Positions 10,768 through 22,000 of a DNA stretch of 39,379 nucleotides are shown piece after piece. Where the stretch lies: positions 1-39,379 of the forward strand of contig JASVEC010000157.1 in NCBI GenBank assembly GCA_030770535.1, in the 5' to 3' direction. Below the pieces are notes generated by a model that saw only the letters and a program-made list of their open reading frames with translations, did no database searches and was not told the origin of the DNA. A program made the position numbers and the translations under genes. This DNA is from Batkoa obscura. Taxonomy: Eukaryota > Entomophthoromycota > Entomophthoromycetes > Entomophthorales > Batkoaceae. How positions within the stretch are numbered: the stretch's first letter is position 1; each line of letters opens with the position of its first letter.

Positions 10768-12450
10768 TTATTTTTTGGCGTTAAATATATACAGTACAGC
10801 ACTAGCCAGCTCAATATTATAATAAGCCACATTAGCTACTGTCCCAATTGTAAGTAAATACTTTAAACTATTTAAATACTTTTGAATAATTGTATCCACT
10901 TTGACTTCCGACTTATGCTTAAATCTAGCTAAAAATATCACTACTTGTAGAGCCATCCCTAGTTCAATATTTGTTAAATAGTTGGCAGGTAATTTTAAAC
11001 AGTAGTAAAGAGTTAAATAACCCTGGATTAAAACTTTAGTTATATAATTGCTATCGTTACAGATGAATTCAGCACGATCAAACTGATAAGATTTACTTGA
11101 GTTATAGAACTTTAAAGAGAGTATAAAGTAGATATAATAGTTACAAATAAGTAATAGTTTATAGTGTTCATAACTCATTTTTAAATCAAATTGAATCTCA
11201 ACGCTCGTGAATATGATCAAATAATTTTTTTCAAGTTTTTGAATCCTTTCTATTAATTGTTCAATTTTCAACTCATTGACTATTTGGGTTTTATCTAAAT
11301 TCACATATTCATCCTTTAATACTCTAATTGCAAATGTGATTGAACTCAATTCATTGAAGAATGAAGTGATAACAATACTATAACAGAAATCAAAATCCAC
11401 TTTACATGCACTATAATTTGGCCTTCTCTTTAAAAACAAACTGTTTAAAACCTTCTTAAAAGCCAAGTTTAATATTTTAGGGCGATAGGGTAATATTATA
11501 CTGGAGCCAAACGATAATGATAAATTAATAGAAAAAAGGTTCATAACAGAATATAGCATGACTCTTTCAATTTTACAAACAAGTGGAAGGTCATTAGGAG
11601 TTAAATGCAGTCCAATTGAAGTAGAAGAAATAGTTAAAAAATGAAGGTATCTTTCAATATTTGGAGTGATCCATTCTGTTTTATAGCATCCAGTAATCAT
11701 TATAAACACACTTTGGATATTTTGCAATGTTAGTTTAATCCTATAAGGTGTTCCTAGTTCTTTATACAACTCATTTACAATAAATTTTATTATTTTAGCT
11801 ATTACTTCGTTTGATTCCATTCCATACAACCCGGCCAATAAAATACACAATTTTAACGTATTGCTTTTACTATCAAAATCAAACTTAGATTGGATAAAAA
11901 GGGGGTAGCTTTTATTACTCGTGTTAAAAAAATGAGCATATGCTTGTTTCAATACTGGATGCCAACTTTGAAACTCCTTTTCTACTACTATTTGTTTCTT
12001 GTCACTACTTTGCTGCTTTATGTAAACTTTAAAACCTTCACTTATTTTTAAGATAAAACTAAGGCCAATACTCGATTTAAGCGGGGAGGGATATAAAAAG
12101 ATAGTCATTAAGTTCTCAAATAAATTCTTATTGGTGATACTATTTAGTATTCCAAGGGGTGTATACGGGTTATTAAAACAAGCTGGTAACTTTATTATTT
12201 TAGTTTTATAGCGAACTCTTGTTTTTTTAATATCATTTATGTTACTTTTATTATTTATATTGACTTTGAAGTTGTTTATATTATTTTCTATAAAGTGTAG
12301 CTTTTTGGTATGTTTTGGTTTTCTTGTATAACTGCATTGCTCCTTTAAATCAATACATGTGTCGCAGCTAGGTTTTTTTCTATCACATTTTCGGTGTCCG
12401 TACGTGCATGTGTCACAACTATGTGCGCTCGTATCTATGCTATTGGTCAT
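10768..12450 (-). CDS. Zn2Cys6 binuclear-cluster transcription factor, 560 aa
   Basis: Complete single-exon gene from the ATG at 12450. The zinc cluster has Cys12, 15, 22, 29, 32 and 39 (CDTCTYGHRKCDRKKPSC then DTCIDLKEQC). It shares family-specific blocks with the 3704-5428 protein: IENNINNFKV (about 54-62), FENLMTIFLYPS (111-122), SYPLFIQSKFDFDSK, ELGTPYRIKLTLQN, EWITPNIERYL, a Ser/Phe-rich FNELSSITFAIRVLKDEY segment, and the C-terminal ELGMALQVVIFLARFKHKSE block. The expected role is nuclear, DNA-binding transcription control. It is more diverged from the other two family members than they are from each other, so it looks like an older duplicate. No introns. It lies on the opposite strand to the other two. 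Confidence 0.93.
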   Translation of the reverse strand: MTNSIDTSAHSCDTCTYGHRKCDRKKPSCDTCIDLKEQCSYTRKPKHTKKLHFIENNINNFKVNINNKSNINDIKKTRVRYKTKIIKLPACFNNPYTPLGILNSITNKNLFENLMTIFLYPSPLKSSIGLSFILKISEGFKVYIKQQSSDKKQIVVEKEFQSWHPVLKQAYAHFFNTSNKSYPLFIQSKFDFDSKSNTLKLCILLAGLYGMESNEVIAKIIKFIVNELYKELGTPYRIKLTLQNIQSVFIMITGCYKTEWITPNIERYLHFLTISSTSIGLHLTPNDLPLVCKIERVMLYSVMNLFSINLSLSFGSSIILPYRPKILNLAFKKVLNSLFLKRRPNYSACKVDFDFCYSIVITSFFNELSSITFAIRVLKDEYVNLDKTQIVNELKIEQLIERIQKLEKNYLIIFTSVEIQFDLKMSYEHYKLLLICNYYIYFILSLKFYNSSKSYQFDRAEFICNDSNYITKVLIQGYLTLYYCLKLPANYLTNIELGMALQVVIFLARFKHKSEVKVDTIIQKYLNSLKYLLTIGTVANVAYYNIELASAVLYIFNAKK

Positions 12451-13161
12451 TTTTTAGTCTTGTATTTAGTTTAGCTTTTAAGAAAGAAAGTAAGTTAAAC
12501 ACAAGACTGGTTTACGAGAATTCCTATTTAATTTATGCATCTGTTATCTTGGAAAAACTTTGAATAAACATAGGTCTCTTTTTTAGCACCAAGCTATTTA
12601 ATTAATTTCCAACATCATTAGTAACTACTATTAAGCTAGTCTATACCTAACCAATAAGATTATTTATCTTGTTATTTGCTATTGAGTTTAATTTTTTACA
12701 TTTACTTGGTTGATTCTACTCATCCAATAATATATCAAGATTTTAAAAAAAATTGCATCTCCAAAAAATAACTTTGAGTAGCTTCTTCCTAAATAGGTGA
12801 AAAAGTGTTAGTTAAATAATAATTGTTATTCATTTTTAAATAATTAGTTGTTTAATTTATATAATAAAGTAAGAGTGTCGGTTATTAAATATAGGTAGTA
12901 AAAATCATAAAGATATAACTAACAGGATGCATATGAAACATAAAACAACTTTTGCAAAAAAGATACGAAAAGGCTAATTAAATCCTGAAAATAAGTACTT
13001 ATTGACCCAATCTTAAATTAGACCAATAAAAATGGATGAAATAGTCATGAAAGCAATTAAAAAGCGAAGATATAATTTGATGACGAAAATATAACTATAA
13101 AAGATAGCGATAAAGGATTAAATCTTTATATTTTAACTTGTAACTTTTATAACAACACAAA
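12451..13161. other. Divergent intergenic region between regulator and TPI genes
   Basis: A 0.7-kb region that must carry promoters for both divergent genes. A TATA box close to the TPI start is listed separately. No other gene was seen. Confidence 0.5.
13096..13103 (+). promoter_or_regulatory. Candidate TATA box of the TPI gene
   Basis: TATAAAAG lies 59 bp before the TPI start codon and directly in front of a short A-rich leader. Good match to the TATA consensus, although A/T richness lowers its specificity. Confidence 0.45.
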
Positions 13162-14171
<1,010 letters not shown>

Positions 14172-14256
14172 TTTTTATTAAATAAAGATAATAAGCATAG
14201 TACAAAATTTTAATATTTATCTTAATATAATCATTTTATTTATTTCTATTCAAAGC

Positions 14257-15370
14257 TTACTCAACATCATTTGGATAAATGATGGATTTTATATAATTAA
14301 CACGCTCCTTTGTTAACTGCAAGCACTCTCTAAGTTCTTGTTTATTAATTAACTTATCTCCATATTTATAAGTATAAATCAAATCATTATCATCATTTAC
14401 TATAATTAATAAATAATTTCTTATCATTTCTTGCTCAAAATTGTTGGGATCACTTAGTATTATGCCGCTACAGTATTATTGTTATTCAATTGTTTGTATT
14501 AAATTAGTAATCTAATCTTACCTATCAAATTTTACGAAGGATAATGGAAATAAGTTATAATTTACAGTTAAAGAATCAAACTCCCTATCAACTACCGTAT
14601 AAACCCCTTGCTCTTCATCAAGTACCAACTTGGGTAATTGAACTAAAGATTAAACTATAAATGATAACCAGGGATAAAAACGATTGAATAGTTACCATTT
14701 TTTAATGCTAATATAGTGGAAATAATTGAGGCGTCTAATACATTACCATCATCAGATAGACAAATGGTATCTATATATAATGTCCAGACTGCTTTTCCAA
14801 CTTCAATCACTAATTGCTTTTTATCAAATAGAGAATTGCTTTATTGTTATTAATTATTATTTGTTTACTTGATCCTAATTAATAACTTACATATTTAACA
14901 ACTGATTAACAATATGACTGTAAATCATAGATTGGTCATTTGGTGGGCCTGGCTTTATTTTATTTGAGCATAAGGGGCCAAGTTCAACATTTGGTACTAA
15001 ATTACAAATCAATACACTTACTTTATATAATGTTTTTATTTTTGTTATTACCTAAATAACCTTCGTCTGGATACTCCCAATTAGGTTCTGCAATTTCAGC
15101 TTTTATAGCTGTAACTACCATAGTTTTGCCTATCCTCAAAATCACTGAACCCTCCGAAGTAGTTATTGTATCTATTGAGTAAATTGCATTATGTTAGTAA
15201 CTATACATTTAAAATATTAAAATAGTACTTTGATTTAAATGAATAGTTCTGCATTGGTCTATATTCCTACCATCAATTCTTAAGTTTAAGTTTAAAAACT
15301 TTCTCATGTATTCTTTTGGATGCATACGTTGGAATGCCAACGCTTCTTCATTTAATTTATTGGATTTCAT
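14257..15370 (-). CDS. RRP43: Exosome complex subunit Rrp43/EXOSC8-like, 280 aa, six exons
   Basis: RNase-PH-like ring subunit of the RNA exosome, which processes and degrades RNA from the 3' end in nucleus and cytoplasm; ring subunits of this class are structural rather than catalytic. Exons in gene order: 15370-15229, 15171-15052, 14996-14891, 14838-14696, 14642-14522, 14467-14257 (843 nt, 281 codons with stop). Family features are the N-terminal PKEYMRKFLNLNLRIDGRN, then EGSVILRIGKTMVVTAIKAE, the proline-rich VPNVELGPLC...PGPPND, a KAVWTLYIDTICLSDDGNVL strand pair, and the allele-defining ILDAS-like stretch VLDASIISTILALKN. EXOSC7/Rrp42 is the main alternative, but the PPND and VELGPLC blocks fit EXOSC8 better. 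Five introns of about 52-56 nt make it among the most intron-rich genes here. It lies 235 bp from RPC19 on the same strand. Confidence 0.9.
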
Positions 15371-15605
15371 TTTACTTTCCTAGTTTGTCTTAATAAAATG
15401 TAGAAAATGGAATTTTTAAAAATGTCTAATTTTATAAATTGAAAAAATTGACGAAAATTTTAAACCAAAATGTTATTTTAAAATATGCTGAACACTATAA
15501 TAGAAAATTTAAAAGTTAACTTGTATATATCTTTATTTATCTCATAAATTATCTATAACAATAATAACACTACTATTATTTCATACAACAAAACAATAAT
15601 AGAAG

Positions 15606-16064
15606 TTATTCCATGACATCCTCATTTAATTTACTTTCTCTTTTTCTACTCACAAGGAATAACTCGTCCTCGCATACTTCATACTCTTTCTTTTCCATTT
15701 CTTGAATGAATTGATCATTGATGTGTTTAGAAATAGCAATCAAGTTATCTAATCCGTCTTCCATAGCTCGGACACTAGTAGTATCGTTAAAGGTTTGGAT
15801 ACGGAAATTCAATAATGGTTCTGAAGGATGAGGGATGGAATAGCCAACATATTCTACTTTTTGATCTTTTGCAACTGTCCACCTTAATGCGTTACCAAGA
15901 GTATGATCCTCTTCTTTTAATTGAAAAGTGGTACTCGTTAAATCTTTATTGCCACTTATAATCTTGATCTTGTCCATTCCTTCCTCAAGTTCAATTTCAT
16001 TTTCAGCGCCTATTACTTCCCCTTCATTTAATTGTTGGTCTACTATTTCTTGTTCAGTATTCAT
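15606..16064 (-). CDS. RPC19: DNA-directed RNA polymerases I and III subunit AC19 (Rpc19), 152 aa
   Basis: Small alpha-like subunit shared by RNA polymerases I and III; it pairs with AC40 as the eukaryotic counterpart of the bacterial alpha dimer in assembly of the rRNA- and tRNA-transcribing enzymes. Single exon from the ATG at 16064. The acidic N-terminal tail (residues 1-30) is typical of fungal AC19. The diagnostic core is TTFQLKEEDHTLGNALRWTV followed by VEYVGYSIPHPSEPLLNFRIQT, i.e. the L/AC19/RpoL dimerisation motif. Length is close to the yeast protein (142 aa). The C-terminus is charged (SRKRESKLNEDVME). Nothing unusual apart from the absence of introns between intron-rich neighbours. 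Confidence 0.95.
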   Translation of the reverse strand: MNTEQEIVDQQLNEGEVIGAENEIELEEGMDKIKIISGNKDLTSTTFQLKEEDHTLGNALRWTVAKDQKVEYVGYSIPHPSEPLLNFRIQTFNDTTSVRAMEDGLDNLIAISKHINDQFIQEMEKKEYEVCEDELFLVSRKRESKLNEDVME

Positions 16065-16447
16065 TTTTAGGTTTTATTTTTCTATTAAAAGAGTTATAAA
16101 TTATAAAATATCAAAAATATTTTTTGTTGGAAATTAATTTCCCATAATGTTTTATAAGGATATAATTCTTTTTGGATCACCTTAATTTTTATCTAAATTT
16201 TTGACACGTAATTATTAGGGTAAGGATTATATAAATTTTTTAGATATATAGTTTAATAGTAACAACAATAATAAAATACTAAAAGTAATAATTTAATGAA
16301 CAAATCACAAAGCATCAATTTTAAAATAAAATTATACATCAAGCCTCAAAAGGAAAAAAGATAATAAATAAAAACATTCACCATTTATAAGTGCATTAAA
16401 AAAGCTAGATAATAAATCGTAATAAGTGATTTTCTAAAAACTCGTAA
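16065..16447. other. Short intergenic region
   Basis: 383 bp between the start of RPC19 and the stop of the complex I gene; promoter of the former and 3' end of the latter. No other feature was seen. Confidence 0.45.
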
Positions 16448-17206
<759 letters not shown>

Positions 17207-17753
17207 TTTAGCTAATGTGTTGTATCTAATTTTTAAATCAGCTAAATTATTAATATGATCACTGCTATTAATTACCTTTTAACTACAATTTTACTATTTC
17301 AACTAAAAGTTTAAATCTTCGCTTAGATTATTTCGTTTTATCAAAGATTTAAGATTAAAAGATCTTATTGATTGGTTGATTTATCTAAGAAATTCAATAG
17401 ATTATCAAGATTAGTTAGATCAAAATAGCCAATAATATATCGAGAATCGTTTATATGACAACTATAATTTGCTCACATCCACATACTAAAACAAATTAAC
17501 GATTATCTAAAATTATAATTTATTGTTATAATTCCCATTTGTTGGATTATGATCCTAATATGAAATAATGTATTACTTTAGTAAGTAAAATATTCAGCTA
17601 TATAACCTCTGATACTATTATTATATATAAATTGTGATTGTTTTTATTAGTTCTAATACTAAGGCACTTGTAATTCATTGAAGGGATTTCCAGTTTTATA
17701 TGAAACATTGGCTGATTTTGGCAGAGGTACTAAATTTTATAACACAAGATATA

Positions 17754-17852
17754 AGGGCATCTTTTTTGGCTTTATCACTTTTTCCATCTTTTAACCACTA
17801 TTTGAGCGGAAAAATTGGTAATAAAATTTTTAAACACAAAAATACATCCCCA
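17754..17852 (+). repeat. MITE copy 4
   Basis: Left end AGGGCATC after TA, right end ACATCCCCA followed by TA. Core AACCACTATTTGAGCG: site 1 CpA, site 2 CpG. Confidence 0.82.
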
Positions 17853-18497
17853 TATTTTCCAAAGCAATTTCTTTTTGGGCAGATCCACTCTATTAAGAGT
17901 ATAGAATTGCTACAGTTCAATTTTTACAGGAAAATTATCTCACTTTTAGACACAAGAAATATTTGCTATTGCAATCAACGACTTTGCATATAATTTTAGT
18001 CCAGAAAATCGCACTACTTTACAAATATCTTATAAATTTTCTAAATTAAGCTACAAATTTTGGCTGACAATTTTCGTTTTTATTGCTTATCTACGAATAT
18101 ATTATTAGATGCGTAAATTTATGTTCAATAAAAATATTAAATATTTAGGTGATAAAGACTTGTATAGTTTTTATAGGTTCTGCTACTTTACATATGAATA
18201 ACTTCATCTTTATTTTTATTTAAAGTATGTATTTTTTAATGCAGAAAAGTGAATATATTTTTAAAAAATGGCTAATATTTTAGAATAAAATCATTTTCCT
18301 TGGAATTAGAAATATGATTACCACAGACAGTCTTTTATCAGTTACTATATTTTATTAAATATTTTTTTAGCCAGTTTTGATATTATTGTATTTACTTTAT
18401 CAAATAATTTTATCAAATAATTTTGTATATTTTCATTTAATCTCATGTATTATAGTAATAACATTTATTTTAGCTTAACACTTTTCAAATAAGCATT

Positions 18498-18597
18498 TGG
18501 GAGTGTTTTTTTTGACTTCATTATTTTTTCCATTTTTAAGCGCTATTTAAGCGGAAAATTTATTAGTAAAGTTCTTAAACACAAAAATACATCCCCA
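18498..18597 (+). repeat. MITE copy 5
   Basis: TGGGAGTGT ... ACATCCCCA, 100 bp. Core AAGCGCTATTTAAGCG keeps both CpGs. Flanks are TT on both sides, so the TA is not preserved. Confidence 0.82.
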
Positions 18598-18626
18598 TTT
18601 TTACAAATGAATTAACTATTTATATA

Positions 18627-18722
18627 TGAAGATACTTTTTTTCGTCACTTTTTCTATCTTTTAAACGCTATTTGAGTGAAAAAATTGTTAATAAAATTCC
18701 TAAACATAAAAATACATCCCCA
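18627..18722 (+). repeat. MITE copy 6 (left arm of inverted pair)
   Basis: TGAAGATAC ... ACATCCCCA between TA dinucleotides. It shares the private variant AATAAAATTCCTAAACATA with copy 7, which lies inverted 52 bp away. Confidence 0.84.
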
Positions 18723-18774
18723 TATTTCATATTTTACTGTAACATTGATTAAGTGTTTTTTGTGTACCTCAATA

Positions 18775-18875
18775 TGTGGATGTATTTTTATGTTTAGGAA
18801 TTTTATTAACAATTTTTTCACTCAAATAGCGCTTGAAAGATGGAAAAGATAATGAAGTCAAAAAAAACATCACCA
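18775..18875 (-). repeat. MITE copy 7 (right arm of inverted pair)
   Basis: TGTGGATGT ... ACATCACCA, 101 bp, flanked by TA on both sides. Nearly identical over most of its length to the reverse complement of copy 6, so 18627-18875 could fold into a long hairpin. Confidence 0.85.
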
Positions 18876-19012
18876 TATGGTAAAAAAAACTATTGAATAC
18901 AGAAGTAACTGAGATTATCAAGTTTATAATAGTAAAATAAAAAATGATAGTCTAAAGCACTTTAAATATTTATTTAAACATCAACAGTATGATATAATCT
19001 GGGATCAAAAGT

Positions 19013-22000
19013 TTACTGTTTTGGCTTTAATCCTGAAATAAAATTATCTAAATCAAACTCTTCTTCATACTGCTTCTCATCCCATAACTTTTCTAAACCT
19101 TCGAGGACCTTAGCTCCAGGTACGCCTGTGTTGGTGCTTTCTTGGTTTGGTTCATCTTTGATTTCCAATGGGTTAGTAGTGGGAGCAGAGAAAAGATCAA
19201 ACAGTTGATTAGTGTTCATAGATCCCAGGCCGGAGTTCTGTTGATTTACAACTGAGTTGGCTATATTAAGTTTGAACCTTTGTAGCCCCATAATCTTTTC
19301 TTCTAAAGTATCTCTAGTAATAAGTCGGTAAACGTTGACCACTTTTTTTTGTCCAATTCTATGTGCACGGTCCATAGCTTGCATATCTTTCATTGGATTC
19401 CAATCATGCTCAACAAATATTACAGTATCAGCACCTGTTAAATTTAAACCTAAACCACCAACATGGGTAGTGAGAAGCAACAGATCAATTGAAGGATCTT
19501 GATTAAACTCCACAACTATATTATGTCTTTTAGAAGCTTCTATTCCACCATCTATCTTAAGGTAAGTTACATTTGGCAAATGTCTATGCAACAAATCTTT
19601 TTCAACTAGCTCCAACATAACTTTATGTTGGAAAAATATCAATGCGCGATGTTGCGAAACTGCCCCTGAAACAATTTGTTCTTCAGTATTTTCACCTTGT
19701 AAACCAATCCCACAGTCGTTTAATAGTTGCCTATGATTAATTGTAAATGAGTTGATTCAAAAGATATAATATACTTACTTTAAAGCCAATAATTTTGGTG
19801 CATGTACTAAATCATGCAAATGCGAAATATCACCTACTTTGGACATGATGTTATTATATTGTGGATGCTTAGGAGTTAAGGCCAACAATGGGTGATTACA
19901 AAGTTTACGAATATATTGTAATGCTTGGAAAATATGCGTCTTTTTCTCTGGTTGATTTCCTTCATTTTGGTCATCGTCAATAACAGAAACACTTCCTTGG
20001 TTTTGGCTCTTTGAAAAGTCGTCATAAAGTTGTTTTTGAACCTCACCAAGATCACAATAATAATCTTGAATGATTTTAGGTGGAAGATCATCCAAAACAT
20101 CTTCTTTAAGGCGTCGAAGTAAGAAAGGCAAAACCTGTTTATGAAGTGCTTCAAGTGCTAAGGCGCCTGCTTCTTGCTCTTTTGATGAGCTTTTTGCTTC
20201 TCTAGAAGCCAAAATAGGCTTGGAATACATTTCATTAAAAGACTTTTCAGTACCCAAAAATCCTGGCATTAAGAAATCAAATAAAGACCATAATTCTAGT
20301 ACGTTGTTTTGAATAGGGGTACCAGACAAAATCAAACGGTGATTTGCCTTTATTTGTTTAATAGCTTTGGTAATTTTAGTTTTGCCATTCTTAATAATAT
20401 GGCCTTCATCTAAAATACAATAATTCCAATGATATTTCGATAATTCCTCAATATCATTGCGTATAATTTCATAAGACATTATAACAACATCGCGCTGTGG
20501 AATTAAGTGTGCAATTCTTCTTCTTTCAAATAAAACTCCACTATAGCACAATGGCCTAAGATTTGTAGTATATGTGTTAATTTCATGATACCAATGTGGA
20601 ATCAAAGTTGTTGGGCAAATTACTAAAGAAGGTAGGTGCTTTTGGTCTGGGTTATTGGTCTTTTTAAATAAAGCCGCCCTTGTATATTGATCACTTGCTA
20701 ACATACAAATCGATTGAAGTGTTTTTCCTAGACCCATATCATCACAAAGTATACCATGAAGCTGATAACGATTTAAAAACGCAAGCCAATTAACACCTTC
20801 TTGCTGATAACTTCGAAGCTCAGCATTGATTTTGATTGGTATATCAAAAGACTCAAGTTGTTTAGCATCTAATAGTTGGTTTATGAATTTTCTTTCAGAC
20901 GAACGTTGTTCTATAAGTTCAATAGGGAAATCCTCAGGATCTGGCATTCCAGATTCTAGTGGAATCAAGTTGATTAAAAGAGCAAAACAATTTGAAGCAA
21001 CAAGTCTAACATGATCATCATTATCACTCATGCGCCCTAAAATAGGAACAACTAAAAATATCACATAAGGTAAAATTTTAGTCTCTAATGTTTGCACAGT
21101 AAAATAAATAGCTTCGGCAAATCCTTGTCTATTTATAACATTCGAATGATCCATCAAAAGCGGAAGGCCAGTAGAAACGAGAGCTTGCATACATGGGGAT
21201 AAAAGGACATCACATAACACTGAAAAACATTTTGCAGCCATATGGCGAATAACAGAATAAGGGCTTTGTAAGCATCTTAGAACCCAAGGGATAGTAGGCC
21301 TAATCTCTTCTAACAGAGAAGCATCTAAATAATGTACGACTGTTGATAAAATATGAAGACCGTCTACTATATCTTCAGCTAAGTCAAGGTCCCTTTCTAA
21401 AGTATCATAAAATACATCTTTATCACTTTCCATTAAACCTTGAAGTCTTGAAAACATGAGCTCCCAGAGCTTTGGAACTTTTTCAAAGAGTTTAGGCCCA
21501 AAGCTTTTACAAAACTGTTCAAGGCAAAGCTCAGATCCTCTTCTTACAAATTTAGAATCAAGGCTGTTATTAGGGTCAGATTGTCCTATATTGATACATG
21601 GCCTGCCTCTTCCCCTCACGATTGGGCCTTGTACAACTGAAAGCGAATAGATCTCTTCTTTTGTAAGATTATCTCGCACACGTGGAGTAACTGAAGTGTC
21701 TGAGCAAATGAATGTGCATAGATTACGCACTATTTTATTAGTTGGGTTAATTTTGGGGTTGATAATTGACAAAAGGTAGATTAATCTACTTAAGCCAATA
21801 GAAGAGCGTATTTGTAATTCCTGGTTTGGCTCTTTTTTAATTGAATTCATCATAGATGTAATAATGGGGGAAAGTTTAGGTGGAAGTATTTCTAAAGTAG
21901 TTACAGCGCAAGAGATAGCGGATGTTACTTGTGTTTTTATTCCAAAAACAAAATCTTCATACGCCCCCATGGCAATCAACACTCTCTTCTTTCTATCCTC

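Larger units (their letters stand above)
17207..19012. other. 1.8-kb intergenic region with four MITE copies
   Basis: No supported gene. Copies 4-7 of the repeat occupy 17754-17852, 18498-18597, 18627-18722 and 18775-18875. A 97-codon open frame at 17700-17993 runs through copy 4 and is most likely repeat-derived. This region includes the 3' side of MOT1. Confidence 0.6.

Noticed and set aside
17700-17993. 97-codon open frame, and similar ones at 29530-29718 and 34693-34920, sharing a peptide like FKHYLSGKIxSKILKHKNTSP
   Set aside because: The shared peptide is just the MITE read in one frame. About half of the copies break it by length changes in T runs, and substitutions between copies are not biased to silent positions, so there is no sign of coding selection.
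20826-21650. Open frames on the plus strand opposite MOT1, and likewise opposite PRS, RPC19 and transketolase
   Set aside because: They are antisense to well-supported coding sequence and have no homology or splice structure of their own.
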